A stretch of 37,284 bases of DNA. It comes from an uncultured Bacteroidales bacterium. Lineage in GTDB: Bacteria > Bacteroidota > Bacteroidia > Bacteroidales > Paludibacteraceae. The stretch is from NCBI GenBank assembly GCA_937916355.1, contig CALFTM010000017.1, positions 1-37,284 on the forward strand. Direction: 5' to 3'. Under the pieces are notes generated by a model. The model had not been told where the DNA came from, did not search any database, and saw nothing but the letters and a program-made list of their open reading frames with translations. The translations under genes were made by a program, and so were the position numbers. Below are positions 7,082 through 15,218 of the stretch, one piece after another; the stretch's first letter is position 1, and every line of letters starts with the position of its first letter.

Positions 7082-7867
7082 ATGAGAAAGTTTTTTGCAA
7101 TTTTAGTCACTTTGTTGCTAATGGGAGTCTCTTCTTCTTGTACTATTGAGATTGGAGGAGATGGTGATGATTCTGATTTTGAGGGAGCTGGTGAAAAAGG
7201 AGTTTTTTCAGTTTCGCAAACTAAGCGAGTCAAGTTTTCATCCGGGCTTTTGCAGTACAATCCAAGTGAGAAGAAGTGGAGGATGGCCTCCTCGCAATTG
7301 GAGGTTTTGACGGGAGAAAACGCCGATCGGTTTGATTCTGATTTTACTGGATGGATTGATTTGTTCTCTTGGAGTACTCCTGAAAGTGAATATGGTACCA
7401 TCTTTGGTTTCAATCATCAAGATAGGTTTGAGGGGGAGTTTGTTGATTGGGGAAAAGTTCTGTCTGAATCAGGGTGGTACACGTTATCTTCCGAAGAGTG
7501 GTATTATCTACTGTTTGAACGTCAGTTAGACCATGATAGTTATTTGAACGCAAAGGTCAATGGTGCGAGAGGATATGTCATATTGCCTGATAATTTTGTC
7601 AATCCGGGAGTTAGTTTCGATTTTTTCAGTACAAACGATTTCTCAACGTCTGAGTGGAGCAAGATGGAATCAGCGGGGGCTGTATTCTTGCCTGCGGCAG
7701 GTTTTATGCGAGAAGATGACATTATCGGAGATGGTTGTTATTGGACTTCCTCTTCGAAGGACAGTCAGGCTAATATGTTGAAATTTAGCGGTGTTATCAT
7801 TGATCCGCAAGCAACGGCAGGTCGTCAATATGGATGTGCTGTTCGTTTGGTAAAGCCTGTAGACTGA
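7082..7867 (+). CDS. Surface-type lipoprotein, copy 3 of 3
   Basis: 261 residues from ATG 7082, chosen because it begins the signal peptide MRKFFAILVTLLLMGVSSSC (Cys20). An acidic, glycine-rich linker (GGDGDDSDFEGAGE) follows. The body repeats the family pattern: FSVSQTKRVKFSSGLLQY, WRMASSQLEVL, FTGWIDLFSWST, WYTLSSEEWYYLL, NPGVSF, AVFLPAAGFM, CYWTSS, CAVRLVKPVD. It lies 52 nt after copy 2 without a clear promoter, so the two are probably co-transcribed; a strong terminator follows. Like its paralogs it is likely anchored in the outer membrane, possibly facing outward. Role unknown; adhesion or ligand binding is only a guess from the lectin-like ending. Confidence 0.8.
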   Translation: MRKFFAILVTLLLMGVSSSCTIEIGGDGDDSDFEGAGEKGVFSVSQTKRVKFSSGLLQYNPSEKKWRMASSQLEVLTGENADRFDSDFTGWIDLFSWSTPESEYGTIFGFNHQDRFEGEFVDWGKVLSESGWYTLSSEEWYYLLFERQLDHDSYLNAKVNGARGYVILPDNFVNPGVSFDFFSTNDFSTSEWSKMESAGAVFLPAAGFMREDDIIGDGCYWTSSSKDSQANMLKFSGVIIDPQATAGRQYGCAVRLVKPVD

Positions 7868-7909
7868 TTTTCAGTTTGTCAACTAAAATTAACAGAAAAT
7901 TAAAAAGGG

Positions 7910-7952
7910 AAAAGGCTGACTCCTGAAAAGGATGTTCAGCCTTTTTTATTTT
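7910..7952. terminator. Bidirectional terminator between lipoproteins and MATE gene
   Basis: AAAAGGCTGA (7910-7919) pairs with TCAGCCTTTT (7936-7945) across 16 nt, followed by TTATTTTTT. The A run on the other side makes it usable for the convergent MATE gene, whose stop is at 7973. Confidence 0.8.
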
Positions 7953-7972
7953 TTAGGGTGAGTAATTCTCAT

Positions 7973-9358
7973 TTATGGGACGTTCGTCTTTTGTTGCTCT
8001 CCTTCTTTTTTCGATTTCAATGCACGGGCGATGGCAATTGCCAAGAATGTGATAATTTCGGAGAGAGGGACGGAAAGCCATAACCCGATCTCTCCTAAAT
8101 AGAGCGGAATGAAGATGAAGATCGGAATTAGGAAAAAGATGCCTCTCAAAAGCATGAAGAAGTTGGCGAACCTTGCTTGTTCGATGCTTTGGAAATAGGT
8201 GATGTAGACTAAGTTCAGGGTTATGAAAAGAAAACTGATGGAAAAGTAGGGGAGTCCTTCCGTCGCTATCTCGTAGGCACTGCTGCTGGTGTCTAAGAAC
8301 AATGCGACAACCGGTTCGTTGAAGAAGAGACCCCAAGTGGTGAGTAATAATCCGCAAACGATCGACCAGATGACACCTAAGCGAAATGTATAGTTGATTC
8401 TTTTCCAATCTTTCAATCCATAGTTATAACTGATGATAGGCATTTGCGATTGAGCAATCGCATTTCCGAACATGAAGACCAGCGGGAAGAGGTAGCAGCA
8501 GACGCTGAAAGCCGCCACGCCATCTTCTTGGAGGAAGTGCATGAACATATTGTTTCCTACAATCATCATGAAGAGGATGGCAGCCTCGCCGATGAACGAG
8601 GACATTCCGAGGTTTGCCATGTATTTAACATTTCGCCATGTGAGATATAGAGAGGTTTTGGTTCGTTTGACGTTGTAAAATTTGATTCGCTTGGAGAAGA
8701 AGATCATGTAGACGAAGACCATGACCGCCTCGACTGTCATGGATATGGAGGTGGCGATCGCCGCTCCTTTTAATCCGAAGTCCCATGGGAAGATGAAAAG
8801 GTAATCCAAAACTGAATTGAGGGTTGCGGAGATAACACTCAAATACATGGCGTATTTAGGAGAACCGTCTAAACGGATGATGAAGATTCCCACCATGTTG
8901 AAAAGTGTCAATATCGGAATCGGACTGATCCATGTCATGTATTCCACAATCAGCGGACTGAGCAAGTCAGAACCTCCAAACAGGTATCCCAAAGGCTCTG
9001 CGAAAAAGAGTATGATAAGGGATAGCGGAAGCAAAACGACCAGCGGTGCGAAAAAAGCCTGAGTCGTGATGATATTGGCTGCTTTGTTGTTGTTTTGAGA
9101 AAGGTGGACAGCGGCGACGATGGAGGCTCCTGAAGCGAACATCAGACCGAATGCCGTCGCAATCAGGTAGATGGGTGCTGCCACGTTTACTGCTGCTAAT
9201 GCGTCGCTACCAACGCCACGACCGACGATGATTCCATCAATGATGTTAAAGGCACTATTGAACACCATGCCTAAAAGGGTAGGGATAAATAGTTTGATGA
9301 AAAGACGAGAGATACTCATCTTTTCAAAATCAATGCTGTCGCGGTCTAAATTTCTCAT
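7973..9358 (-). CDS. MATE-family multidrug/organic cation efflux transporter
   Basis: 461 residues, almost entirely hydrophobic, with about 12 predicted membrane segments in two similar halves, the MATE (MatE) layout. The N-terminus KMSISRLFIKLFIPTLLGM and the segment NIIDGIIVGRGVGSDALAAVN are typical of the DinF/NorM-like branch in Bacteroidota. Such proteins export cationic compounds against Na+ or H+; the substrate cannot be read from sequence. It is a single-gene unit with its own -7 element at 9383-9390, convergent with the lipoproteins. ATG 9358 starts within a short leader and no better upstream start is seen. Confidence 0.9.
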   Translation of the reverse strand: MRNLDRDSIDFEKMSISRLFIKLFIPTLLGMVFNSAFNIIDGIIVGRGVGSDALAAVNVAAPIYLIATAFGLMFASGASIVAAVHLSQNNNKAANIITTQAFFAPLVVLLPLSLIILFFAEPLGYLFGGSDLLSPLIVEYMTWISPIPILTLFNMVGIFIIRLDGSPKYAMYLSVISATLNSVLDYLFIFPWDFGLKGAAIATSISMTVEAVMVFVYMIFFSKRIKFYNVKRTKTSLYLTWRNVKYMANLGMSSFIGEAAILFMMIVGNNMFMHFLQEDGVAAFSVCCYLFPLVFMFGNAIAQSQMPIISYNYGLKDWKRINYTFRLGVIWSIVCGLLLTTWGLFFNEPVVALFLDTSSSAYEIATEGLPYFSISFLFITLNLVYITYFQSIEQARFANFFMLLRGIFFLIPIFIFIPLYLGEIGLWLSVPLSEIITFLAIAIARALKSKKEGEQQKTNVP

Positions 9359-9382
9359 GAATCTATCTTTTCAATTTCTTTG

Positions 9383-9390
9383 CAAAGGTA
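9383..9390 (-). promoter_or_regulatory. -7 element of the MATE gene promoter
   Basis: The minus strand reads TACCTTTG, matching TAnnTTTG, 24 nt before ATG 9358. No clear -33 box. Confidence 0.5.
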
Positions 9391-9481
9391 AGGATAATCG
9401 TTAAATTTGCATAGAGAATGAGAGAAGAGTTTTTTGTGTGTGAGATAGTTTGTTAATAATTAAATTCTAAAAAATATCATT

Positions 9482-9658
9482 ATGGATGTAAAAGAGCAAG
9501 TATTGGACGCTATGCGTCAGGCTGGAAAACCAGTTTCAGCTGGTGAGGTGGCAACCATCACCGGAATTGACAGAAAAGAGGTCGATAAGGCATTTGCCGC
9601 ATTGAAGAAAGAGGCTGCCATCGTGTCGCCTGTAAGATGTAAATGGCAACCAGCCTAA
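9482..9658 (+). CDS. 58-residue winged-helix-like DNA-binding protein
   Basis: MDVKEQVLDAMRQAGKPVSA begins a tiny protein with the pattern of a single winged-helix unit: helix 1 (EQVLDAMRQAG), helix 2 (AGEVATITG), recognition-type helix 3 (DRKEVDKAFAALKKE), then a short beta wing ending VSPVRCKWQPA. Similar stand-alone proteins of about 60 residues occur across Bacteroidota and Clostridia and are usually annotated as MarR-like regulators; their targets are unknown to me. It sits alone between the divergent MATE gene and its own terminator. No Cys-rich or metal site beyond one Cys near the end. Confidence 0.75.
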   Translation: MDVKEQVLDAMRQAGKPVSAGEVATITGIDRKEVDKAFAALKKEAAIVSPVRCKWQPA

Positions 9659-9688
9659 TGGGGGCTACTTTTTGGAAGTGGAAAAGGA

Positions 9689-9724
9689 AAGCGGACTATC
9701 TTTTGGGGTAGTCCGCTTCTTTTA
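9689..9724 (+). terminator. Terminator after the small winged-helix gene
   Basis: AAGCGGACTA (9689-9698) and TAGTCCGCTT (9709-9718) form a perfect 10-bp stem with a 10-nt loop, followed by CTTTTAT. Confidence 0.8.
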
Positions 9725-9740
9725 TGAATGGTTCTGTGTC

Positions 9741-10511
9741 TTAGAATTTGAAACCGATGAACGCTCTTAAACTGTTCAATTTAGATTGGTGGTTTTCGAA
9801 TGGTTTGTAGTCGAAACCTTCATCAGCAAGACCCCAATCCATCACTTTTGCCTTTCCAAACTTAGCCTCAGCACCGATTTGGAAAATTCCGATGCGTAGT
9901 GCGACACCTGCTTTGTGGCTCACACCAAAAGAGAAGATTTGATCTGGATGGATGCGGTCGATGGTTTCTTCCACTGTTTCTTCTACAACTTCATCTAATT
10001 TTTCGATCTCTCTTTCCATGGCATCTGAGAGGTCGTTGTCGTAGATGATGCAGTTTGGACCAATGTTGTAGAATGCATCGAGAGCGAGGATGTCGTTGAA
10101 GTAAACAGTGACGATGGCACCCAAGTTGAGTGCGTCGAGGCTGAATGTGTTGATGTCGTAAGTCAAATCTTCGCTGCTGATGCCAGGGAGGAGACTTAAC
10201 AGATCGTTGCCCGGCATGTCCAAACTTGCTTTGTTATAAGAGAAGTCTAACCAACGAGCGTTGAGCGCGATACCGACAAACGCAGGGTTGAGGAAGTACC
10301 AGCGGTTGTCTAATGCGATACCAAATTGCGGCTTTGCTTTGTAATGGTTTGCCAAGCCAGAGATTTCTGCTTTGTTTTCCAATCCGATACCGAATTGTTC
10401 TCCAAATCCTCCGAAGACTTTCACTCCGAAACCATTGTCTTCTCCTTGACCACCCGCAAAAGAACTTAGGCATATTGCCAAGGATGCAAATAAAATAATA
10501 ATTTTTTTCAT
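9741..10511 (-). CDS. Predicted outer-membrane beta-barrel protein, unknown function
   Basis: 256 residues with a cleavable signal peptide (about 1-19, ending SSFAG) and a C-terminus ending AFIGFKF, the terminal aromatic expected of outer-membrane barrels. The mature part alternates polar and aromatic residues in strand-like runs (FGVKVFGGFG, FGIALDNRWYF, VGIALNARWLDF, IGAEAKFG). An unusual acidic, probably helical insert lies around residues 164-187 (DAMEREIEKLDEVVEETVEE), which may form a periplasmic or extracellular element. It lies 85 nt after the NSS transporter pair on the same strand with no clear promoter of its own. I cannot assign a function. Confidence 0.65.
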   Translation of the reverse strand: MKKIIILFASLAICLSSFAGGQGEDNGFGVKVFGGFGEQFGIGLENKAEISGLANHYKAKPQFGIALDNRWYFLNPAFVGIALNARWLDFSYNKASLDMPGNDLLSLLPGISSEDLTYDINTFSLDALNLGAIVTVYFNDILALDAFYNIGPNCIIYDNDLSDAMEREIEKLDEVVEETVEETIDRIHPDQIFSFGVSHKAGVALRIGIFQIGAEAKFGKAKVMDWGLADEGFDYKPFENHQSKLNSLRAFIGFKF

Positions 10512-10596
10512 TTGTATAAAATTTTTATTTAGGTTCTACTTTTGTTGAAAACCCTAAAGATGAGAACCGTTACTCTAAAAGGGCTTTTTTTTTATT

Positions 10597-11964
10597 TTAT
10601 CCAATCCAGTCTAATTCATGTAAGAAAATGGCTAAAATGCAAATTGGGACAACGAAGCGGATGAGGAAAAGATAAATCGGGTAGATTTTACCTTTCAATG
10701 TTCCGTCATTCGTAAATTCATTTTTCACGATTTTTTGGGGTACATACCAACCGAGCATCACACAAGTGAGAAATGCTGCTGCTGGCATGAAGAATTTCGC
10801 CGTAATGAAATCGCAGAAATCAAGGAATGGCATATCGAAAAGTTGCAGTGCCGGAACTGCCCCACAGGAGAGGGCGCAGAGGATGGCGATGACGCAACAT
10901 ACGATGGTTTCAATCCATGCACCTTTCTTTCTTGAGAGTTTCAACTCCTCATGGAATACGGACGTTCCAATTTCGTGCATTGAAATGGTTGAAGTGAGTG
11001 CCGCCAATACCAAAAGGAGGTAGAAGAGTATTGATATGATATATCCCACTGTTGGCATGGATGAGAATGCCTCCTGAAAAACAGACGGGAGCGTGATGAA
11101 AATCAGAGCTGGTCCGCTGTCTGGTTTCACCCCAACAGCAAACGCCGCAGGGAATATCATTAATCCTGCTAATATGGCGATGAGCGAGTCTAATAGGGCA
11201 ATTTGTGTAGCAGACTTGACAAGGTTTGTTTTTTTGTTGAAATAGGAGGCATAGGTGCAAAGGCACGCCGTTCCCATACTGAGCGAGAAGAACGCTTGCC
11301 CTAACGCTTCGAGGAACACGCTGGAGGAGACTTTAGAAAAGTCTGGTTTGAATAAAAATTCCACACCTTTGTATGCTCCGGGGAGTGAACAAGCGGCGAT
11401 TGCCACAATGATGAGAAGAGCGAAGAGTATCGGCATGAGGATTTTGGAGACCCTCTCGATACCATCTTTCACGCCTTTCATTACCACCAGATGGGTGATG
11501 AGGATAAACACTATCGCCCACAGAATAGGCATCGCCGCACTTTGAGAGAAGTCTGCAAAGTAGTTCTGCACATAATGAGCGTCTCCGTTCAGTTCTCCTA
11601 CAATGCTCGCATACAGGTATTGTAAACACCAGCCTGCCACAACAGAATAAAATCCGAGGATAATCATGGAGGTGATTGCCCCCAAGTAACCCAATGCTCC
11701 GAAGAGTTTGTTGCCTTTAGATATGTTTTCGTATGCTCTTACCGCATTGGCGGCAGAATGTCTTCCGATGATAAATTCATTTACCATTCCGGGTATTCCT
11801 AAAAGCAATACGCAGACGAAGTAGATGAGGACAAATGCCGCACCACCGTTTTCGCCCGTCATGAACGGAAACCTCCAAATGTTTCCCAATCCGACGGCAG
11901 AACCGGCAGTGGCGAGTATCACGCCAATTTTGCTACTGAAATTTCCTCTTTGGTTTTTCTCCAT
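10597..11964 (-). CDS. Neurotransmitter:sodium symporter (NSS) family transporter, second of tandem pair
   Basis: 455 residues with about 11-12 membrane segments. TM1 holds the NSS sodium- and substrate-binding signature GSAVGLGNIWRFPFM (about 20-34) followed by GENGGAAFVLIY, as in LeuT, MhsT and TnaT. The family couples uptake of an amino acid to Na+; the substrate cannot be told from sequence. It starts 10 nt after its close paralog, and the two share most of their length (LFKPDFSK, LVAILAGLMIFPAAFSVGV-like stretch, SILFYLLL.LAALTS, C-terminal GTLKGRxxPxYxFLIRF). Clearly a tandem duplication in one transcript. Confidence 0.92.
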   Translation of the reverse strand: MEKNQRGNFSSKIGVILATAGSAVGLGNIWRFPFMTGENGGAAFVLIYFVCVLLLGIPGMVNEFIIGRHSAANAVRAYENISKGNKLFGALGYLGAITSMIILGFYSVVAGWCLQYLYASIVGELNGDAHYVQNYFADFSQSAAMPILWAIVFILITHLVVMKGVKDGIERVSKILMPILFALLIIVAIAACSLPGAYKGVEFLFKPDFSKVSSSVFLEALGQAFFSLSMGTACLCTYASYFNKKTNLVKSATQIALLDSLIAILAGLMIFPAAFAVGVKPDSGPALIFITLPSVFQEAFSSMPTVGYIISILFYLLLVLAALTSTISMHEIGTSVFHEELKLSRKKGAWIETIVCCVIAILCALSCGAVPALQLFDMPFLDFCDFITAKFFMPAAAFLTCVMLGWYVPQKIVKNEFTNDGTLKGKIYPIYLFLIRFVVPICILAIFLHELDWIG

Positions 11965-11974
11965 GATTGTAATT

Positions 11975-13339
11975 TTAGATGATACCCAATTGATTTAGGA
12001 AAATAAGCAAAATGCAGATTGGACAGATGAATCTGATTAGGAAGAAGTAGACGGGGAACAACCGCCCTTTCAATGTCCCATGATTGGTGAACTCCTCTTG
12101 CAGCACCTTTTTGGGAACGTAGCATCCTACGAACAGGCAAGTGAGGAAGCCTCCCAATGGAAGCAGTATTTGCCCGGTGACGAAATCGAACCAGTCGAAA
12201 AGAGATTTTCCTCCAAATACCAGCGTGTCGCCTGCCGCCCCCAAGGAGAGCGAGCATATCGCCCCGATGATGCAACATGAGACGGTGACGATGGATGCGC
12301 TTTTCTTCCTTCCGATGTTATATTCTTCGTGAATGAATGAGGTGCTGACCTCGATCAAGGACATCAGGGAAGTGAGTGCCGCAAGAGACAGCAGGAGGTA
12401 GAAGAGTATGGAGACGATAAACTCCAAAGCCGGAATGCTACCGAAGGCTTGGTTGAAAACGTTGGGTAGGGTGATGAAAATCAGTTTTGCACCACTATCA
12501 GGAGAAACCCCTACGGAGAAAGCAGCAGGAAATATCATCAGTCCGGCTAAAATCGCCACCAAGGAATCCACCACTGAAATTTGCAGGGCAGATTTAGCAA
12601 GGTTAGTATCTTTGCTAAAATAAGAGGCGTAGGTGCAGATGCAGCCCATGGCGAGACTCATGGAGTAGAACGCTTGCCCCATCGCACTGAGGAAAACATC
12701 GCCAGTACATTTGCTGAAGTCTGGTTTGAACAAGAACTCCACACCTTCCCATGCGCCCGGAAGCGTACATGAGGCAACCACAATGATGAGCAGTAATATG
12801 AAGAGTGTAGGCATCATGATTTTAGATGCTTTTTCAATTCCATCCTTAACTCCTCGGATGATGATAAAGTAGGTTAATAGTAGAATCACCAATGTCCAAA
12901 ACACCGGTCTGATGGGGTCTGCCGAAAATTCAGAAAAATAGTTGGCGATGTATGCCGAGTCTCCTTTGAGCTGACCCATTACAGAGGCGTATATATATTG
13001 AAGACACCAGCCGGACACCACTCCATAATATCCCGAAATCAGATAACCGGTAATGACACCCATGTAACCGATGTACTTCCATGGTGTGCCGTTGGCCATT
13101 TTCGTGTAAGCTCTTGCGGTGTTGGCTTCCCCTCTTCTTCCGATGATGAATTCTGAAATCATGCAGGGAATTCCTAACAATAGGATACAGCCGAAGTAGA
13201 CAAGGATGAATGCAGCTCCTCCATTTTCCCCTGTCATGTAAGGGAATCTCCAAACATTACCTAGCCCCACTGCACCTCCAGCTGTCGCAAGTATCAGTCC
13301 GATTTTACTTCCAAAATTACCTCTGTTTGAATTTGCCAT
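11975..13339 (-). CDS. Neurotransmitter:sodium symporter (NSS) family transporter, first of tandem pair
   Basis: 454 residues, same architecture as its neighbour: GGAVGLGNVWRFPYM in TM1, GENGGAAFILVY, a long KPDFSK-containing extracellular loop, and a basic C-terminal stretch NHGTLKGRLFPVYF. It is transcribed first; the second copy follows by 10 nt. Expected role: Na+-driven uptake of amino acids into the cytoplasm, useful to an amino-acid fermenting or scavenging anaerobe. Differences between the two copies in TM1 (GS versus GG; PFM versus PYM) could alter substrate choice. The 137-nt gap upstream to the Mur ligase is AT-rich and shows no perfect -7 box (TAAATTCG near the start is a near match). 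Confidence 0.92.
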   Translation of the reverse strand: MANSNRGNFGSKIGLILATAGGAVGLGNVWRFPYMTGENGGAAFILVYFGCILLLGIPCMISEFIIGRRGEANTARAYTKMANGTPWKYIGYMGVITGYLISGYYGVVSGWCLQYIYASVMGQLKGDSAYIANYFSEFSADPIRPVFWTLVILLLTYFIIIRGVKDGIEKASKIMMPTLFILLLIIVVASCTLPGAWEGVEFLFKPDFSKCTGDVFLSAMGQAFYSMSLAMGCICTYASYFSKDTNLAKSALQISVVDSLVAILAGLMIFPAAFSVGVSPDSGAKLIFITLPNVFNQAFGSIPALEFIVSILFYLLLSLAALTSLMSLIEVSTSFIHEEYNIGRKKSASIVTVSCCIIGAICSLSLGAAGDTLVFGGKSLFDWFDFVTGQILLPLGGFLTCLFVGCYVPKKVLQEEFTNHGTLKGRLFPVYFFLIRFICPICILLIFLNQLGII

Positions 13340-13476
13340 AATGACTTAATTATGATTGCGAATTTATGAATAAAATTTATTTTATCGGTTTTTACTATGT
13401 TCTAATTAACTTTATTTTGTATAAATTAAAACATTATAACGAATAGATTTGTCAGATTATTATGTGATAAAGTTTA

Positions 13477-14865
13477 CTATCTGCTTAATTTTTTTAAAAC
13501 AGATAGGGCGAAGTCTGACAAGGTGGTGTCTCTCGCTCCCATGATCAATATCACATCCCCCTCTCGGCAGTTTGCCAGATGGTCGGACATCTTCTCTCTG
13601 TTTGGGAAATATAAGACATGGTCTGTTTTTTTTCTCATTTCATTAAAGACATCCTCCGAGGTTACCTCTTTATTGACCGTTCCTCCAGCGTAGAAGACAT
13701 CCGAGAGTAGGAAATAGTCCTCTTCTCGTAAAGCCTCAGGAATCTCCGTCTCCAGCTCCTTGTGCATGAATTTCAGTGGCCCGAAACCATGAGGTTGGAA
13801 CCATGCGAACAATCGTTTGCCGACACTTTGACAAGCTTTTATTGCACAGACCACCTCTGCTGGGTTGTGGGCGAAATCATCAATGATTGTAACTCCTTTG
13901 GTTATACCCACCAGTTGAGTTCTCCTGTAGATGCCTTTGAAGTGGGAGAGTGCCTGTGCACACTTTTCTGTGCCTATGCCTACAGCGGCACAAGCGGCGG
14001 TTGCGGCCAAAGCGTTCTCCATGTTGTGTCGTCCGATTACGGGTATGTTGTATTGCGTTCCGTTGCATTTGAAAGATATTTCAAACCCCTCCTGTTTGAA
14101 GTCTGTGCCGCAAAAGCCGCAAGACGGGTCGTCGATGCCAAAGTCTTGCTTTTTGTCGACGGATAGTTCCGCACTTTTAGGATGGGATTGGTTGACGATG
14201 AAACTTTTTGTGGTGTTGGCACGAAATGTTTTGAATAATTCAGTTAGTTCGTCAAACTCTTTGTGGTCGCGGTCCATATTCAGTAGGAGGGCGATTTCAG
14301 AGGTGTAGTTGACGATTGACCCGTCAGACTCGTCAGCCTCGATGACCAGCCACTCGCTATCACCCACCCATGCGTTGCCCGGCAGTCCTTTTTGCTGCAA
14401 GGAGGTGAGTCCGGCTCCTGTCATGAGGGATGGTTGGATGCCGTTTGATTCCAAAATGTGGAAAATCATGGCGGTGGTGGTTGATTTGCCAGAAGTGCCG
14501 CCTACGGCGATGGTCCGTTTCGTGCGGGAGATGGAGGCGAGCAACTCTGACCGTTTTATCACAGGTATGCCCAAAGCCTTCGCTTTTTGCAACTCTACGT
14601 TGCTCTCTTCTATTGCCGTTGAGATGACCAGCACGTCCACCTCCTCCGTAACACCAGAAGCGTCTTGAAAATGGCAGTTTATACCTTGCTGCTCGAATTG
14701 TTCTTGAATCAGCAGTTTCTTTTCATTTTGGAATAGTCGGTCGCTCCCCGAAACTTTTTTTCCGACTCCCTTTAGATATTGTGCGATGGCACTCATCCCG
14801 GTGCCAGCGATACCTACGAAAAAGAAATGGTCGTCGTTTCTGTAGTCGTATGAATGATTTGTCAT
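13477..14865 (-). CDS. Mur ligase family protein, MurC/Mpl-like
   Basis: 462 residues with the three-domain Mur ligase plan: UDP-binding start with FFVGIAGTGMSAIA (15-28), ATPase domain with GGTSGKSTTT (122-131) and EADESDGS (176-183), NALAA (284-288), then the C-terminal ligase domain with DDFAHNPAEV (329-338). MurC and Mpl join an amino acid or peptide to UDP-MurNAc; length and the HNPAEV-type motif fit this group. It departs from ordinary MurC/Mpl in reading GTSGKS where GTHGKT is usual, and FAHNP where YAHHP is usual. Mpl-type murein peptide recycling is the best guess; a specialised ligase is possible. It is not in a mur/fts gene cluster. Confidence 0.75.
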   Translation of the reverse strand: MTNHSYDYRNDDHFFFVGIAGTGMSAIAQYLKGVGKKVSGSDRLFQNEKKLLIQEQFEQQGINCHFQDASGVTEEVDVLVISTAIEESNVELQKAKALGIPVIKRSELLASISRTKRTIAVGGTSGKSTTTAMIFHILESNGIQPSLMTGAGLTSLQQKGLPGNAWVGDSEWLVIEADESDGSIVNYTSEIALLLNMDRDHKEFDELTELFKTFRANTTKSFIVNQSHPKSAELSVDKKQDFGIDDPSCGFCGTDFKQEGFEISFKCNGTQYNIPVIGRHNMENALAATAACAAVGIGTEKCAQALSHFKGIYRRTQLVGITKGVTIIDDFAHNPAEVVCAIKACQSVGKRLFAWFQPHGFGPLKFMHKELETEIPEALREEDYFLLSDVFYAGGTVNKEVTSEDVFNEMRKKTDHVLYFPNREKMSDHLANCREGDVILIMGARDTTLSDFALSVLKKLSR

Positions 14866-14945
14866 TTCTCAGAAATTTTTTAGTCTACATTGTGGAATCC
14901 CCACCTTAATGAAACGTGAGATGAGAATCCCTCATGAAATTTTTG

Positions 14946-14953
14946 CAAATTTA
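14946..14953 (-). promoter_or_regulatory. -7 element of the Mur ligase promoter
   Basis: The minus strand reads TAAATTTG, 80 nt before ATG 14865. No clear -33 box. Confidence 0.45.
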
Positions 14954-15069
14954 CACAGATTCTTCGATAATTGCGTATTTAGTCGCTTGTTAGTAATAGG
15001 AAATTGAATTTATAGAATCCTCCGTTGAAAATAGTTTCGAGCAGATCGACGGAAGTCTTCTTATTTTTA

Positions 15070-15077
15070 TATCTTTG
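15070..15077 (+). promoter_or_regulatory. -7 element of the macroglobulin-pgeF-apbE promoter
   Basis: TATCTTTG followed by CAAAAA; expected transcription start near 15084 with a leader of about 135 nt. No TTTG is found at the expected -33 position. Confidence 0.5.
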
Positions 15078-15218
15078 CAAAAACAGAATTTTCTTCCATA
15101 AGTAAAATGAGGCATGGCAACCATAATTGATAAGATTGTCTCAAAAATAAATTGTCCTATTTGAAAAAGAGAAGATTTGTGAGTTTTAAATTTTATTGTC
15201 CATAAAAAGGTTTGGAAT

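Larger units (their letters stand above)
14866..15218. other. Divergent intergenic region with promoters both ways
   Basis: 353 bp between the Mur ligase and the macroglobulin operon. It contains a minus-strand -7 box (14946-14953) and a plus-strand -7 box (15070-15077), each perfect to TAnnTTTG. Only trivial open frames of under 20 codons are seen in the 135-nt macroglobulin leader, and no RNA gene or repeat. Confidence 0.6.

Noticed and set aside
10530..10590. Possible terminator between the NSS pair and the outer-membrane protein gene
   Set aside because: Only four contiguous base pairs (CCCT/AGGG) form on the minus strand, with a large loop; the T run favours the other strand, where no gene ends.
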